Shown here: positions 24,977 through 36,260 of the stretch, in pieces
Layout of the letters: the number at the start of each line of letters is the position of its first letter
Position numbering within the stretch: the stretch's first letter is position 1
NCBI GenBank assembly: GCA_965153455.1
Contig: OZ234500.1
Span: 14,507,579-14,571,578 of the forward strand
Reading direction: 5' to 3'
DNA: 64,000 nucleotides
Source of the DNA: Sphagnum compactum
Taxonomy: Eukaryota; Bryophyta; Sphagnopsida; Sphagnales
The notes under the pieces: model-generated
The model's input: only the letters and a program-made list of their open reading frames with translations
What the model was told of the DNA's origin: nothing
The model's database searches: none
Position numbers and translations under genes: made by a program

Positions 24977-25062
24977 CAAGCTCTATGATGAAGAAAGTCA
25001 TTATGACAATATACGCTATACTGAGCTTACAGCTCTGGTGAATAACCTTGAATGAGAGCTTG
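24977..25062 (+). ncRNA. Box C/D snoRNA candidate 1, 18S rRNA guide, in RPN2 intron 4
   Basis: Seen: terminal stem CAAGCTCT (24977-24984) pairing with AGAGCTTG (25055-25062). C box ATGATGA is at 24985-24991, D' box CTGA at 25021-25024, a weak C' GGTGAAT at 25038-25044, and a D box in the non-canonical form ATGA at 25052-25055. The 12 nt AATATACGCTAT end two nucleotides before D' and are complementary to ATAGCGTATATT of the universally conserved 18S rRNA segment CCAATAGCGTATATT. Known rule: 2'-O-methylation falls on the rRNA base paired with the fifth nucleotide upstream of D/D'. That points to the G of AATAG, which by my counting is human 18S G644 and plant G599. Both positions are recalled, not looked up. 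Length 86 nt is normal. The role would be nucleolar methylation of 18S rRNA. Confidence 0.8.
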
Positions 25063-25224
25063 GAGATACTATCTTTGTGGAATCTTCCAATCAAATGCTC
25101 TTAGTTTGCCATCACAGTGCTTGTTAGTTCCTCTTCTTGCAATTATGTGGATGTACTTGTGTTGTGTATGCATTTGGAGGTTTGGAATTTTCTTTATGCA
25201 ATGCAACTGAATATGGAGTCCTAG

Positions 25225-25312
25225 TGAAAATTGTTCAATGTGTAAAGTGTTATTGTGGGTATAAATGCCATACTGCATTCATGGCTTTGATGATAACCTT
25301 TGAATGAGAGCT
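25225..25312 (+). ncRNA. Diverged relative of the C/D snoRNA, same intron
   Basis: The 3' half aligns with candidate 1. GATGATAACCTTTGAATGAGAGCTTGA (25290-25316, described in pieces: C'-like GATGATAA, D-like ATGA, stem GAGCTT) parallels GGTGAATAACCTTGA and ATGAGAGCTT. The 5' half has lost a recognisable C box. The guide region reads AATGCCATA before CTGC instead of ATACGCTATA before CTGA. It is probably a decayed copy; a new target is possible but unsupported. Confidence 0.45.
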
Positions 25313-26052
25313 TGAGATTACTGGCTTGATTGGTATAAACTGAACAAAATGTGTGTAAATCTTGGTGCTTTTGGGGTTTCTTTGATGCAGAGAGTTTGTG
25401 ACTAGGGTCCCTGTGTTTGATTTGTGGTTGTAGATTTTTGCTATGGTTGCTTAATTTCAACATACATAGCCTGGTTTGAAAATATATTGCCACAGCACTT
25501 GCTAATTCAAGGCATGTGTCTGGTGAGCTTTGATGACTAGTTTGATGTGTGGTCGTTAGTGCTGCCAAGTGTGGCTTTGTGCAAAGTTTGAATTTGAACA
25601 CCTTCTCCAAGAGCATGTTAAGTCATTGGTTGTAACAGTGTATTCTCCATTTCTGGTTAAAAAGCTGGATGATGCATAGTTGTGGTATTGAGCTGGTGGC
25701 TTTGATGGACATGCATTGATGTAGAGTTTTGGCCCAATGATCCTGGAATGATTTGGTCTCAGTGGCACTTTCATCCGTTTGGTGCTTGTTGTATGATTTG
25801 CTTAACATAATAATTTGTGAATCTGAATGATGTGGATGTACTTGTGACAGTATGTTGTCTGAATTTCATTTGCTGACTCTTGCGTTCCAGTGTTATTCCA
25901 GTTTTGTAGTCTTACAGATGTGTAGTACTTTTGGTTCTGATGAAGAAGTAGAAATTGAAAGCTTAGGCACTTCTGTCCTGTAGCAGTTTATCCTATTAGC
26001 AGTTGTCTGTTAGCACTTGTGAGAAGCTTTGCTCACAACATTTTGAGTTTTT

Positions 26053-26136
26053 TGAGCTTGATGATATTATGTCATTGTGACTATATACGCTATTCTGAGC
26101 AAATCGCTCTATGAAGAATGTTTGGATGAGAGCTCA
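26053..26136 (+). ncRNA. Box C/D snoRNA candidate 2, 18S rRNA guide, in RPN2 intron 4
   Basis: A paralogue of candidate 1 about 1.1 kb downstream in the same intron. The terminal stem is TGAGCT (26053-26058) with AGCTCA (26131-26136). The C box is TGATGA at 26059-26064, D' CTGA at 26095-26098, a C'-like ATGAAGA at 26111-26117, and D-like ATGA at 26126-26129. The guide ATATACGCTATT lies directly before D' and pairs over 12 nt with AATAGCGTATAT of 18S rRNA, giving the same predicted methylated G as candidate 1. The second guide (before ATGA) differs from candidate 1, so the pair shares one target and may differ in the other. Its stem and boxes are kept although the host reading frame is lost. 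Confidence 0.78.
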
Positions 26137-27799
26137 TAGCTAATGTCTTTGCTGGTATTTGTTTTGGGACCAATTTTTTGCACATTGCACAGGTAAATTG
26201 GTTATTTGTTGCATGAAAGACACGTTATGTTGACTTTGGATCTCCTTATCTTGTTCTATGTTTCACTTAAGGGCTCAAACTATCATAGACATGGATAGCA
26301 CTTGATTGTTTCGTTTCCAGCTGATGAAGAATATGTGGTTCTACTGAACCAGGGTTGGACTTCTGATAGTGTATCCTTCAAGGATGCACTAAGTGGTGTC
26401 TTCAGTTCTCTCAAGGTATTAAGCTTACTTTAGAAGGTTCTTAGGTGACCCAGTACAAATGATACTGTGATCTCTCCAGTTGTCTGCATGGCACCTCCAT
26501 CTTTGCTGGGGATGCAAAAATGGAATTGACTTTTAGGCAGCCATTTTCTTTTAGGTGAGAGTGTACAGATATGTTATTCACAGATAAAACTCGTCAGTGT
26601 CTGCATCTGATCTAGGGTTTAAAGCAGTCTGCTCACAGATGTTTTACAAGCTTCCTTTCCAAGATGGGAGTTTCTAGATGTTTGCCTTCCTGTAAAATGA
26701 ATCTACCTTGGGATGTCTTGTACATGAAGTCATACCGAATTAAACTTGGCAAAATGTATTAAGCCTTACTTCTTGGGATACATGTAATTTCTGCAATATC
26801 TTGCCAGCATTTATTGTACTAAGCTGGACTGAAAATTTTCTTGAAGCAGTAGGAAGTTTAAATGACCATTTGGTACTTTTTGAGGCCATACTTGCTCAGG
26901 GCCCTCTTCTCAGGCTGCCCTGAACTTTTAATAAACTCATTTTCTGTCAGCCTGAGAAGAGGCCCCTAGGCTTGTCTCAAATGTCTTTCTTGCCCTGACC
27001 CTTCTTCCTCTCATGGGCTTTTTTGTTGCGGTATGTTTCCCTCCTGTGTAGAACACAGACTAGTTATAAATCTTGATTTCTTTATATAATGCTTCTAAGC
27101 AGTGCTGTATGCCAATGATTGTCTCAGCAACTAATCTTTTGCTCTGCATATTTGAACAGCTTAAACATTTGGTTACCAACATCGACTTTTCCCGACAACA
27201 GGGCTACCAGGGGCAGCTGCAGTTGGCTTCCACAGTGCAATCACCAGCATCATTTTACTTTAATTCTGGCTAAGAGTAAGTTCATCCTCAGTCCATTGGA
27301 AACTAGATTCCTTTGTTCTTGTTTTGTTAAGTCTGCACATTTAAATGTCCTGATAAGGTCTATGGATTTGTATATAAACATTAGAAATTGCTCGAAGAGT
27401 AATATCAGGTCATTTCACTATTTTCTATTCAGGTGGATTTTGAATTCAAGTATTGAGAAATTCACTATTCTTATGAAGACATTTTATATACAGACAGCAA
27501 GGCTGAAGTATCTGAACAAAACATTAGAACAATCTTATTGGAACAAGTCCACAAATATTTTTGATGTGCAGGTTAGCCTACTGTTGTGATTTAAGGGCTT
27601 AAGTGCATTAGCATAAGGCTTTGTGACAAGTGTTGCTCGATAACTTCATGACCTGTGCTGACTGGGGTCTGGATTGCAGTTGGACTTATTCACACTTTGA
27701 AAGTAGTTATATTTCTGGGATTCCTCACTCTCCTTCCAGATTATTCTACTCTTTCTTTCTTGGCTGATTTGTCAGCAAAGCAAAAGACAGTATAATTGT

Positions 27800-30700
27800 T
27801 TTTGGCATCTGGTGGTCTGCACCACAACTCTGTCCTTGGGTTACAAGATGTCTACAAGTTGGCTGCTTGGGGATGAAGGACTTCATAAGGTCATGATTAC
27901 ACTTTGACTCCCAGGTCTATATCTGTGTACCCCTTGGATGGCAGTATGCATGTATTAACCTGTAGATCACATCCTAGTTTTGTAGTCACTTAGTTGTGGC
28001 CACGACTGAAATATCTCTCCACTCTTGCACTCTCTTAGCAGTTTACAAAATGTTGGGGCTTGCTGAGTGAGATGAACTGATGGATTCTCTTTATACTACT
28101 AAATGTCTGTTGGACCATATCAGTCTGTTCAACTTGTTTGTAAGTGTGTGGAGATGGTACTTCATTTCACCACTCCCCTTTAATCCTTAAGTCATGGGTC
28201 CAGAACATGGAGGCTATGGACCATGATGGCAGGGCAGTGGTTGATTTTCTCAATGTGACAGTGTGTGAGTAACACCCATGAGGTTAGGAGTTAGGACTGT
28301 ACTTGTGCTCATTCTGGTTGTGCTGGAGTTCACCCAATGTTTATTTTTGGGTGTTACTGTGGAATTTTCTCTGTGATCTCACATATGTAGTTGATTCTAA
28401 TTGGATTTTGTTTGATTAGTCTTTGGCTGGCTACTGCTGGACTCAAAACCTGTTATATGCTCATTCTGCTTGTTCTGTTGACAAAAATATCGAGGTGCTT
28501 TTTCCAGTGCATGTCCTTTGAACAGGTTTAACTCACCTTTCATCATTGGCTGTAGGTCTAGTCTAATGATTACATAAACAGCTGAACTTGACCCAACATG
28601 GCCTGTTGGATGGGAAAGCTTTCCCAGAAAGTGTATATGTTGTTTTGGTATGTGATTTTTACTAACATTGAGTGGGTGTACCCTTTTTTTGGTGAAGAAG
28701 GTCAAGTTTTTGACGAGGGTTAATATCATTGTTGCTAGCTAATGCAGGTTAATGAAATTGAGCTTTTTTTTCATGTCATTTTGTTGACTCATAAATGACC
28801 TCCTTAAGGATTGTGTTCATGGTGGTTGATGTGCTATTTAACCTTTATTTTGTAATTTGCAAATCTTTTAAGAGTGTAACTTAGGACTCAATAAAGTTAA
28901 CAAATTTGTAGTGTGAAGAATAGGCAAGTATACATAGTTTAAATCATTTTTTATTATGTGAGAAGTTCAGTTATGCAAGCTTCTTTTCTATATGGTGATT
29001 ACACTAGGGGCAACCATTTAACTTGTGACATATGACCCATTTTATAACAAACATCTAATTTTTTAACATCATTCTCTACATTATAATCAAATGTACATGT
29101 GTGTTATGGTGCATGGCATGTGATACTTGGTTTTGTTATTGTTTTGTGCATCAATTTCTGGATGGATGCTCCTGCTATTGTGTCATTTAACTAGTGGGTA
29201 GAGAAGATGAACAAAAGTAGTTATGTGTTCTAGAAAATACAATACAAAAACTAAAAAAAGACAACTTGGGAGCAAGCTATTGAGAAAATGAAACATTGAG
29301 TGTGTGAATGAAGGTGTTTATTAATGTACCCTGAATTTCCTCATGGTGAATCAGGTTGATTTCCAATTATGTAGAATTTGGCAGCAGAATTCAAAACCCA
29401 AGGCACATTTGCTATCAAATTCATGCTAAGAAAAGAGGGCTGGGCAATAGTTGTACCCCAAAGAGTGGCAAGTCTTGGCAATGCAAGCCCACCATATTGA
29501 AAATGTGAAACATTCCTTATATGGTTGAACCAAAGAGATTTTGTAAGAAATCAAGAAAATTATATGCCTCGAATGATCACTTAATGGATAGATCAGAGTG
29601 GATAGATCAGATTAGAAGATAAGCTGATCTGAACATGCAATTACTTGGACCAATAGAAAGAACAGCATATTTGCCAGTTCAGCATGATTATAGGAAAGTT
29701 GATTAGCATGAGAGCATGCTCACTGGTTTACCGTAATTATAGGATCTGGCTGATCAGCAATAGTTGTTGATCAAGGTACGGTTTATGGTGTATAAAATAA
29801 AGTCATCCATTGTATCATATTCACTGTGTTTTAATACCAATAAGTGTATAGATCTTTCTTTCACATTTGTAGGCTTATGATTAAAACAATGTAACTAATT
29901 TTGATTTTGATGTACTTCATGAGCTTGTGCAACTGAGACTTGCAAATGTTAAAAGGTATTGCAATTCAAATTTGCACATGTGGATCTTGACGTTATATAG
30001 GTTGTATATGGGAAAGTAGTGTGTTGTTTTGTTACTCTAAATAATATATATGAGCTTTGGTGACTGGCGTTATAATTTGTATTTTAGTATATTATGTAGC
30101 TAAACACATGCAATTAGAACATGGTGACAGAATTGAACGAATTGAAGGATAGGTTAAGTACAATGCAACATGGATAAATGAGCTTAATAATGTTTAGAGA
30201 ATGTGTTGAAAGTAACATGAAGGATATTTTGTCATGAAATGTGAATGTTATGTTATCTTGTAATTTATAGTGGTTGTGAATGTAGAATCTAATATTGTAA
30301 GGGGAAGGAATTGGAATCCATTGTTGAATCTGATGTGGATTTTGTACTCATCCCCATGTCTAAAGCGTTGGATAATTGTTGATTACATAAGAGTAGGTTC
30401 ATGTATTGATGTGAACTAATTTTGATCAGGCCTTAATGTTTGATTCGTAAACAAGGAACTTTTTTGGATTGTGTTCCATTTTACCTTGTGAGAAAATCGT
30501 ATTACATCTTTGATTTTGTCTTACAATGTGACTGTAGCAGTAGTTGTGATTTGAATGAATGTGGCAAAATATTTTTGGTCGCTTCTGAAATTCCTTGTTG
30601 GAGCCATTGACTTGATTGCAATTAATATTGTATTCTCCTGTTGTAAAGGTGATAATGTATTTTAATATCAATAAAGATTGGAGTTATTTTGAAAGAGGGG

Positions 30701-30880
30701 CATCTGTTGGGTAGAGGAGTTACATGTGTGTGAAAGCCATCTAGCCAATGCTCCAAATTTTGGTTACACCAGTTTGCTCTAACCTGAGAGCACTTTGTCA
30801 TTATTCCACTCAGAAACTATCCATCTTGTTTTTTAACCTATGGAATCAAGGTGGTATTCCTCTTGACATATATCCATAAA
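27800..30880. other. Downstream of the RPN2 relic; no recognised gene
   Basis: AATAAA at 28890-28895 could serve as a poly(A) signal, but nothing ties it to the relic. The minus-strand open frame at 28397-28729 (110 codons) has no recognised domain. 29340-29870 is somewhat richer in GC words and could be an old exon or repeat. I see no tRNA or further snoRNA with both boxes and a closing stem. Confidence 0.4.
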
Positions 30881-30889
30881 TATCCCTCA

Positions 30890-31158
30890 CAGATAGGAGG
30901 GACATTATGCCTACTTCTGAAGAGTGGATGGGAAAGTATGTCTTCTTATAGGTGTGAGATCCTTTCGACCCTTGAGTAGCTGTAAGAACCTTCCCCCTTC
31001 TACATCGCATGCTTTAGGGATGTTTAAATTCATGATAGTTTTTGCCTGGCGCTTTATGATGGGTAAAGTCCATGGTGGGCAAAATGTGGGGTTGAATTTG
31101 ATTATTTTCTCATCCTAGGCCCCTTATTTTGAGAGGGCCCCTATCCTAAGGCATTACC
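30890..31158 (+). mobile_element. Composite foldback repeat M1, copy 2
   Basis: It carries AGGAGGGACATTATGCCTACTT, CTTATAGGTGTGAGATCC, TTGAGTAGCTGTAAGAACC, then GGGTAAAGTCCATGG and CCTAGGCCCCTTATTTTGAG. It is colinear with 61800-62071. Shortened relatives of the first half occur at 31430-31505. Confidence 0.65.
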
Positions 31159-31695
31159 TTACATGTCAGAAAGATTTCAAATTTATTCTTTATATTTGAA
31201 AATACCTCCCTTGACAATCAAGGTACCTTACACTTTTGTAAGATTCCTAAATTTGAAATCGTTCTGTATGTTGGGGAAGGAAAACCCCATTTTTGGCACT
31301 TCCTGGATTCTTAGGCTCAGCCTCAGGCTACTGCCCTTGCCCATGCCCTCAAATCTAGGAAGAGCCTCAATGGGGTTCTTTACCCTATAATTTATACTTG
31401 TGAATATCCATCTTGGAGAAGAGACGAGAAGAGATATTACACCTTTAAGTCCTATACTTACTACTTAAACCTATACTTAAAAGGTGTAAGATCCCACCCA
31501 CTTTTAAGGTTTGGTGAATTTGGACCATTTTTCCCATTAAAAATCCTTTGTATTGGTCAAAATCACATTCTTCAGGTTGATTTTTTGCAAAAATTCACCA
31601 ATAAAAAAAACACTGGTAAGAACCCTCTTCATCCTTTGAATGGTGATCTATGTCAGTATAGACTCATGATAACTTTAGTCTTGTGTTTTAAGAAT

Positions 31696-31807
31696 GGGTT
31701 AAGGCCATCCCCACATTCCCAAATTGTGAGGCCAGACTCAGCTATCACCTCATTCTAGGCCCCTTGTTTTGGGAATGCCCGCTGTCGCCCACCTGGGGCT
31801 TTACAAT
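31696..31807 (+). mobile_element. Foldback unit of M1, solo copy
   Basis: It starts GGGTTAAGGCCATCCCCACATT and ends GGGAATGCCCGCTGTCGCCC then GGGGCTTTACA. The centre CTATCACCTCATTCTAGGCC is identical to 62012-62031. The arms are inverted repeats, so the transcript would fold back on itself. Confidence 0.75.
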
Positions 31808-31904
31808 ACACAAAGTCTTTTTGACATCTCTGAGCTACATTAAACAGGGGTCACTGGATTATTATAAACAGAAGCTCCCATATTCTGTGAGACATTCATT
31901 GGAG

Positions 31905-32387
31905 CTATAACGAGCAGGTCAGTTCTCGTGAAAAGCCAATAACACTTGTCCCCTCCAACAATTGGTCATCGAAGTAGTACGTCTTATTGTTGTCCCCTTT
32001 AGGAACAGGAAGAAGAAAAGCAAAACCTTCCACAAAAAACCTGACAGCACAGAGGCATTGCTGGGACCTCGCCCTGCCTCTTAAAGCAAGGGAAAGTACA
32101 AGAATAGTATAATAAGCAGGCTGAGATATTCTAATGAAGCGCAAGCTGCTTTTACAAATCCCTTCCCTACTTAAGCAAAGAGCAAGGTTCAACCTGCTCG
32201 CAAGTAAGAACTCCTCTTTTGCTGGTGATTGATAGTGTGGCAGCGTCGCGTGGTCGCATCTGGATTGATGGCATCCAATAATCAATTGAGCTTCAAAGTA
32301 TGTGTTGGTGGCGCTGTACTCAAGAAGCATGCAAATTAGCTTATACCTAGTGTACATGTACTTACTTAGCCATAGTAATAACAGCAA
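31905..32387 (-). other. Unassigned 160-codon open frame
   Basis: This is one of the longer open frames here that is not caused by a tandem repeat, and it sits in DNA less AT-rich than its flanks. The product is mixed in composition, with a hydrophobic start (LLLLWLSKYMY) and several Cys residues. I recognise no family, no splice signals and no second copy. The Met near 32387 has no supporting promoter. It may be an exon fragment or chance. Confidence 0.25.
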
Positions 32388-32955
32388 CAGGTCTCGATGT
32401 GAGGGAAAACTTTGGTGACAACATTACAACTTTACGAGCATCCTTTCTACTAAAGATCGGATACCACATGGTTGGTTTCAATACAAAATGGCATTTGATT
32501 TGGCAATGCTATTTGATTTGCTGCATGACTCCAAATCATAGCATGGTCCTATCTTCTCTCAGGGTGAAAAATTCACTAGGTTAAGAAATTTCATCCAAAT
32601 TATCTCTTGTGGCTTTGCATTCAAATTTGTTGGCCTTGCCTTGGTAGGCAAGGATATTGTGTTTATATTCATTATAGAGTAGAGTAGCTTAAGGGATTTG
32701 GGCGCCTAGGTAGTAGGTCTATTCTTATATGAGGATTTTTGTAATATGATATTTTGGCTTGTGTTGAAACTTGAGATTAGTTATAGAGTTATGATATCTT
32801 GAAGGATTTGGTTTCTTTTAGAGGATTTTTTTGTAAGATTATATTTTTGCATGGTGAAATATTAGAATTTCCATAATTTTTCTTTTCTTAAGATACTTTT
32901 TAATGTAAATGGCAAGGCCACACTGTGACACACCCCTTGTTGAAGTTGAAAGGGG

Positions 32956-33402
32956 TCGCAACTGGTGTTGGGCTAGTACCTGCTTTGTCAGGTCAGAAAT
33001 GAACTGGTACTGGTTTCGGTAAGTAAGTATTGAATCCCAACTGGGTCTGATTTTTGAAACTGAAACCAGAACCAGAAAAGAATTTTCAAAAAAGAACTGA
33101 ACCTGGAACTGGGTTCCCAGCTCTATTTATGTGTGGAACCAAAACCAGAACTGAATTACATGTATTTGAAAACGAAGTGACTAGAATCACAGTTAACCGC
33201 TGGTTCCAGTCCAGGTTTGTAAGAACCAGAGACCATAGTTGAGTCTGATTTTCAGAACTGGAACTGGAATGTTTTTTCTAAGAATTGAACCCCACAACTG
33301 GATTCCAGGTTCTATTTATGTGTGAAACTAGAACCAAAATAGGTCTAATTTAGTTTTTAGAGCCAAAACAGAAGATTTTTCATGAAAGTAATGAACCGCC
33401 CA
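32956..33402. mobile_element. hAT-like non-autonomous element M3
   Basis: The left end CTGGTGTTGGGC and the right end GCCCAACACTGG are imperfect inverted repeats. Flanks TCGCAA (left) and TCACAA (right) look like a decayed 6-8 bp target duplication, the size hAT elements make. The interior contains a direct duplication of ~205 bp: 33042 onward and 33246 onward share CTGATTTT--GAACTG and TCTATTTATGTGTG. Relatives are at 7620-7745, 39610-40110 and 52695. Confidence 0.6.
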
Positions 33403-33719
33403 ACACTGGTCACAACATTTAGGGTGTGCATTGCCCTCACACAATGTTTTGATGCTGTTCCTTTAGTGATTTATTTGTCTCTGCAATTAAACCCCTCATA
33501 GGTTGACTCATGGTACCCATAGTGATTCATATTAATTAGTTCAGGGGTGCAGTCATAACTGTTTTCTTGGCCATATTCATTCGCCCATCATCAATTTTTT
33601 TGGAACATAGGGCAGTCCCTCAAATGGAAGCATCTCTTTGGACCCCCAGTTGCAAAATAGAAACAAATGTATTCCTATATAACCCACCTTTCCAGTTTAT
33701 ATACATGGGAGTTGAACTT

Positions 33720-33990
33720 TGGGCAAAACAATATGGGATAAAACTGAGGTGTTATTGGGAACATCTTGGGGAACAGATTTAGGAACAGTTTGTGAACTTA
33801 AGAATCTTCTGGGAAATTGATGAAAATCCAATGTGAACTGATGGGAACACATTGAGAACAAGGGAAAAGAAACAAAAAATCACTCTCCCCTCACCTCCCT
33901 CAAAGAGAAAAAAAACTGGACTGTTCATGAGTGCATGCTGAGCCTTCCCATTGGCTGCATGAAATTTCTCTTTCCGAAACTGTTCCTCAC
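33720..33990 (+). repeat. Dispersed repeat R1, copy 2
   Basis: It shares GGGAACACATTGAGAAC, AGAGAAAAAAAACTGG and CCTTCCCATTGGCTGCATGA with copies at 2671-2860 (reverse) and 61400-61560. Confidence 0.65.
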
Positions 33991-34009
33991 CATTTTTCAA
34001 CTGGGCTAA

Positions 34010-35500
34010 TACCCCTTGTTAAGAACTGGGATACCTATTAGTTCCCATACAAATTGATTAACTATGTATCTTCCACGTATCCATTATGTTTTCAAGAAAG
34101 GTGCAACACTAGATTGGCTGAAGAAATAACACGAGTTCCTTGGTACTAGAAGTGTTTTTCGAGCTTTAGTCTGACCAAAGACCCATCTGAACTTGTGATA
34201 TTACTACCTTTGTCTCTTGGCTACATAGTGACTAGTGAGTAAAAACTAATATTGATATCAAGCTCCATGAAAGGAACATAATTAAAAGAGGGTTTTCCCT
34301 GGCTATGCCATGTGTACTCCTTTCCAAAAGTGAACCTCATTCAACTTTGTAGAACTATTATCTTTAGGTCCTCCCTTTCAGCCTAGTGTTCTTAATTTTG
34401 GTGTTCAGAGTTTAAACTTCATATGCTCGACCACTTTAACTAAGTCACATTGTGGCCTAATTCATAAGACCCTACATCCTTGCAAGGCATACTATGTGAG
34501 CAGAACAAAATATTACATACAATAATTCAATTCACCTTGCTCCTAACCTCTACTTAACAATTAGCTCCTAGGATTTAGCTACTTAAACTAGCAAATAATA
34601 ATAAGTAGAAATTGGCTTACTAATTTTATCTAAAACTTGCAAAATACTATGAATATCAAATTAAATATATTTTATCCTAACAAAATAAATGAAATTAGTA
34701 CAAACATCATACCATTTACATGCTCGTTAAATTCTTTGCATGTGCTTGCAGGTGTAATCCCCTACAATCCACATATAAAGTTGACATTGAGACCTACAAT
34801 TATGTACTAATCCTTTAGACCATTAAGAAAAGGGCAAAATTAACTTAGGTGTAGATCATGCATATTATTTGCAGGAAAGAAGTCATGGGTAGATGAACTT
34901 TAAACATTTATGGTTAGGATAGTACTTTGATGTAGAATTATCTGTCAACAACATTGATGAATTTGAAAATGTCTTCAAAGTCTTTTAAAAGTGTGGGAAA
35001 ATAATAAGTTTCATCTTAAAAAGAAATTTTGTATTTAAATTATTGACAAGTATTGACAACAACAATAATTGTATTATTGACAGGCCAATTGAATCTTGTC
35101 TTGGGGTTTCAAGTGGGTGTTCAAGATCAAATTCAATTTAAATGGATATGTACCACAACATGTGGTGCTAAGCCTAGTATTAAAATATTGAAGGTGTGAG
35201 GTCTTTTAAGTGATAAGAATGGGATTTTGTTGTACAAATTATTGCATGCAATTAATGATTTGTCCATATGATGGATGTAGGATGATTCATAGTTGGGATT
35301 CCAAAAAGGAGTGTAACAAACAAAAGATTGCAAAGGACAATTTTGGATTTGCGTAATGTGTAATATATTACAAATAATATGGTGTATCACAATTATATCC
35401 TCTGTTATGCATTGAAATGTTGTTAATATTATATCACTTTGTGATAGCTTTTTGTGTGTACCATACCTTGCAAACACTGATATCAAAATTTCAAAAGCTT
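34010..35500. other. No recognised gene
   Basis: AT-rich DNA. The minus-strand open frame at 35133-35486 (117 codons) shows no domain, and its sequence runs into the CACTA-related repeat. Nothing else supported. Confidence 0.35.
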
Positions 35501-35539
35501 TAAATTTTGAATCACAAAGGGCGTACGTAGATAGGAGCC

Positions 35540-36260
35540 AACAAGATTACTTTACAAAAAGACTATGAATCTTTTTTAGTCTTTTTTCATTTTTTCATAT
35601 GAATTTTTTTTTAAGGAAATTTTTTGCAACTTGTTTTTAAAAATACATATAGTTGCCCCAATAGATCACATGTTTTGTGTTAATCATTGTAAAATAAATA
35701 TAAAATTTTCAAAGTGTGTAAATTTTGCAATTCATTTTGAAAATTTATCATAATTTTGAATCATATCAAAATATGCTAATTATTTTAGGTTTTTGTTTTT
35801 TAAAACATAAACTAAAATTTATTTTGTATATCATGCACATGAAACCCCATTTACATGTGGTAAAAGACTGTTGAAAATTTCGAAATTTAAAGAATGTTTT
35901 AAATTTTAAAAAATTTAAAAATCCATATCTTTTAAATTGTGAGTGTTTTTGAATTTGGATAGTAGGTTGCTATAATCTTAATTTTTTTACCATTAGAATT
36001 ATGTTATTACAATGGTCTTTTACCTAATCCTTTGTAAAATTAACCACAATATGAGGTAACACCTATTCAAATTCAAACATTTAAAAAAAAAATCAAAACC
36101 CAAAATTTAATTTAATGAATTTTTAATTTGAATTCCTCAACTTATATTAGTCATTTAGCACAACTCGGAATGATTAACATAATTTTAAATGTCGAAAAAA
36201 AAATGTAAAACAAATCACAGTTTTCACCACTATTCGACATGGGTTTTGGATTTTATTTTT
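35540..36260 (+). repeat. CACTA-internal sequence, inverted relative to 15.7-16.1 kb
   Basis: 35570-35960 aligns with the reverse complement of 15720-16110 (see the CACTA element). No CACTA terminus was found at the expected distance (near 35.2 kb), so this is an end-less, older fragment. Poly-A/T tracts are frequent. Confidence 0.6.

Larger units (their letters stand above)
23396..27793 (+). pseudogene. RPN2: Ribophorin II (oligosaccharyltransferase subunit RPN2/SWP1) pseudogene
   Basis: Intact RPN2 is an ER-membrane subunit of the oligosaccharyltransferase that N-glycosylates nascent proteins. Seen exons with GT-AG junctions: E1 23396-23438 and E2 24120-24264, giving a signal peptide (hydrophobic LLLGWLFAIV, then SASALLQPLSDADKEAAAAY); E3 24494-24679 (ETYHAEQALEILEWVDVEAH); E4 24761-24839 (SGLQAAVENANSLLELHYSV); E5 26321-26415 (SVSFKDALSGVFSSLK). 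The C-terminal exons carry the membrane helices: E6 ~26950-27030 (VFLALTLLPLMGFFVA), E7 27160-27275 (VGFHSAITSIILL), and a last exon from 27680 (LKVVIFLGFL, TLSFLADL). These align in order with plant RPN2 (Arabidopsis HAP6) as I recall it. Lesions: 1-nt losses near 24600, 27197 and 27696, an in-frame stop at 27261-27263, and ~400 middle residues missing between E5 and E6. Intron phases of E1-E5 remain compatible. Assembly errors could explain single frameshifts but not the missing middle. Confidence 0.85.

Noticed and set aside
25820-25865. Another C/D snoRNA (ATGATGT ... CTGA)
   Set aside because: Weak C box, no convincing closing stem, no recognised guide.
26322-26350. C-box-like CTGATGA followed by CTGA
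   Set aside because: Lies within RPN2 exon 5 and the spacing is too short for a C/D snoRNA.
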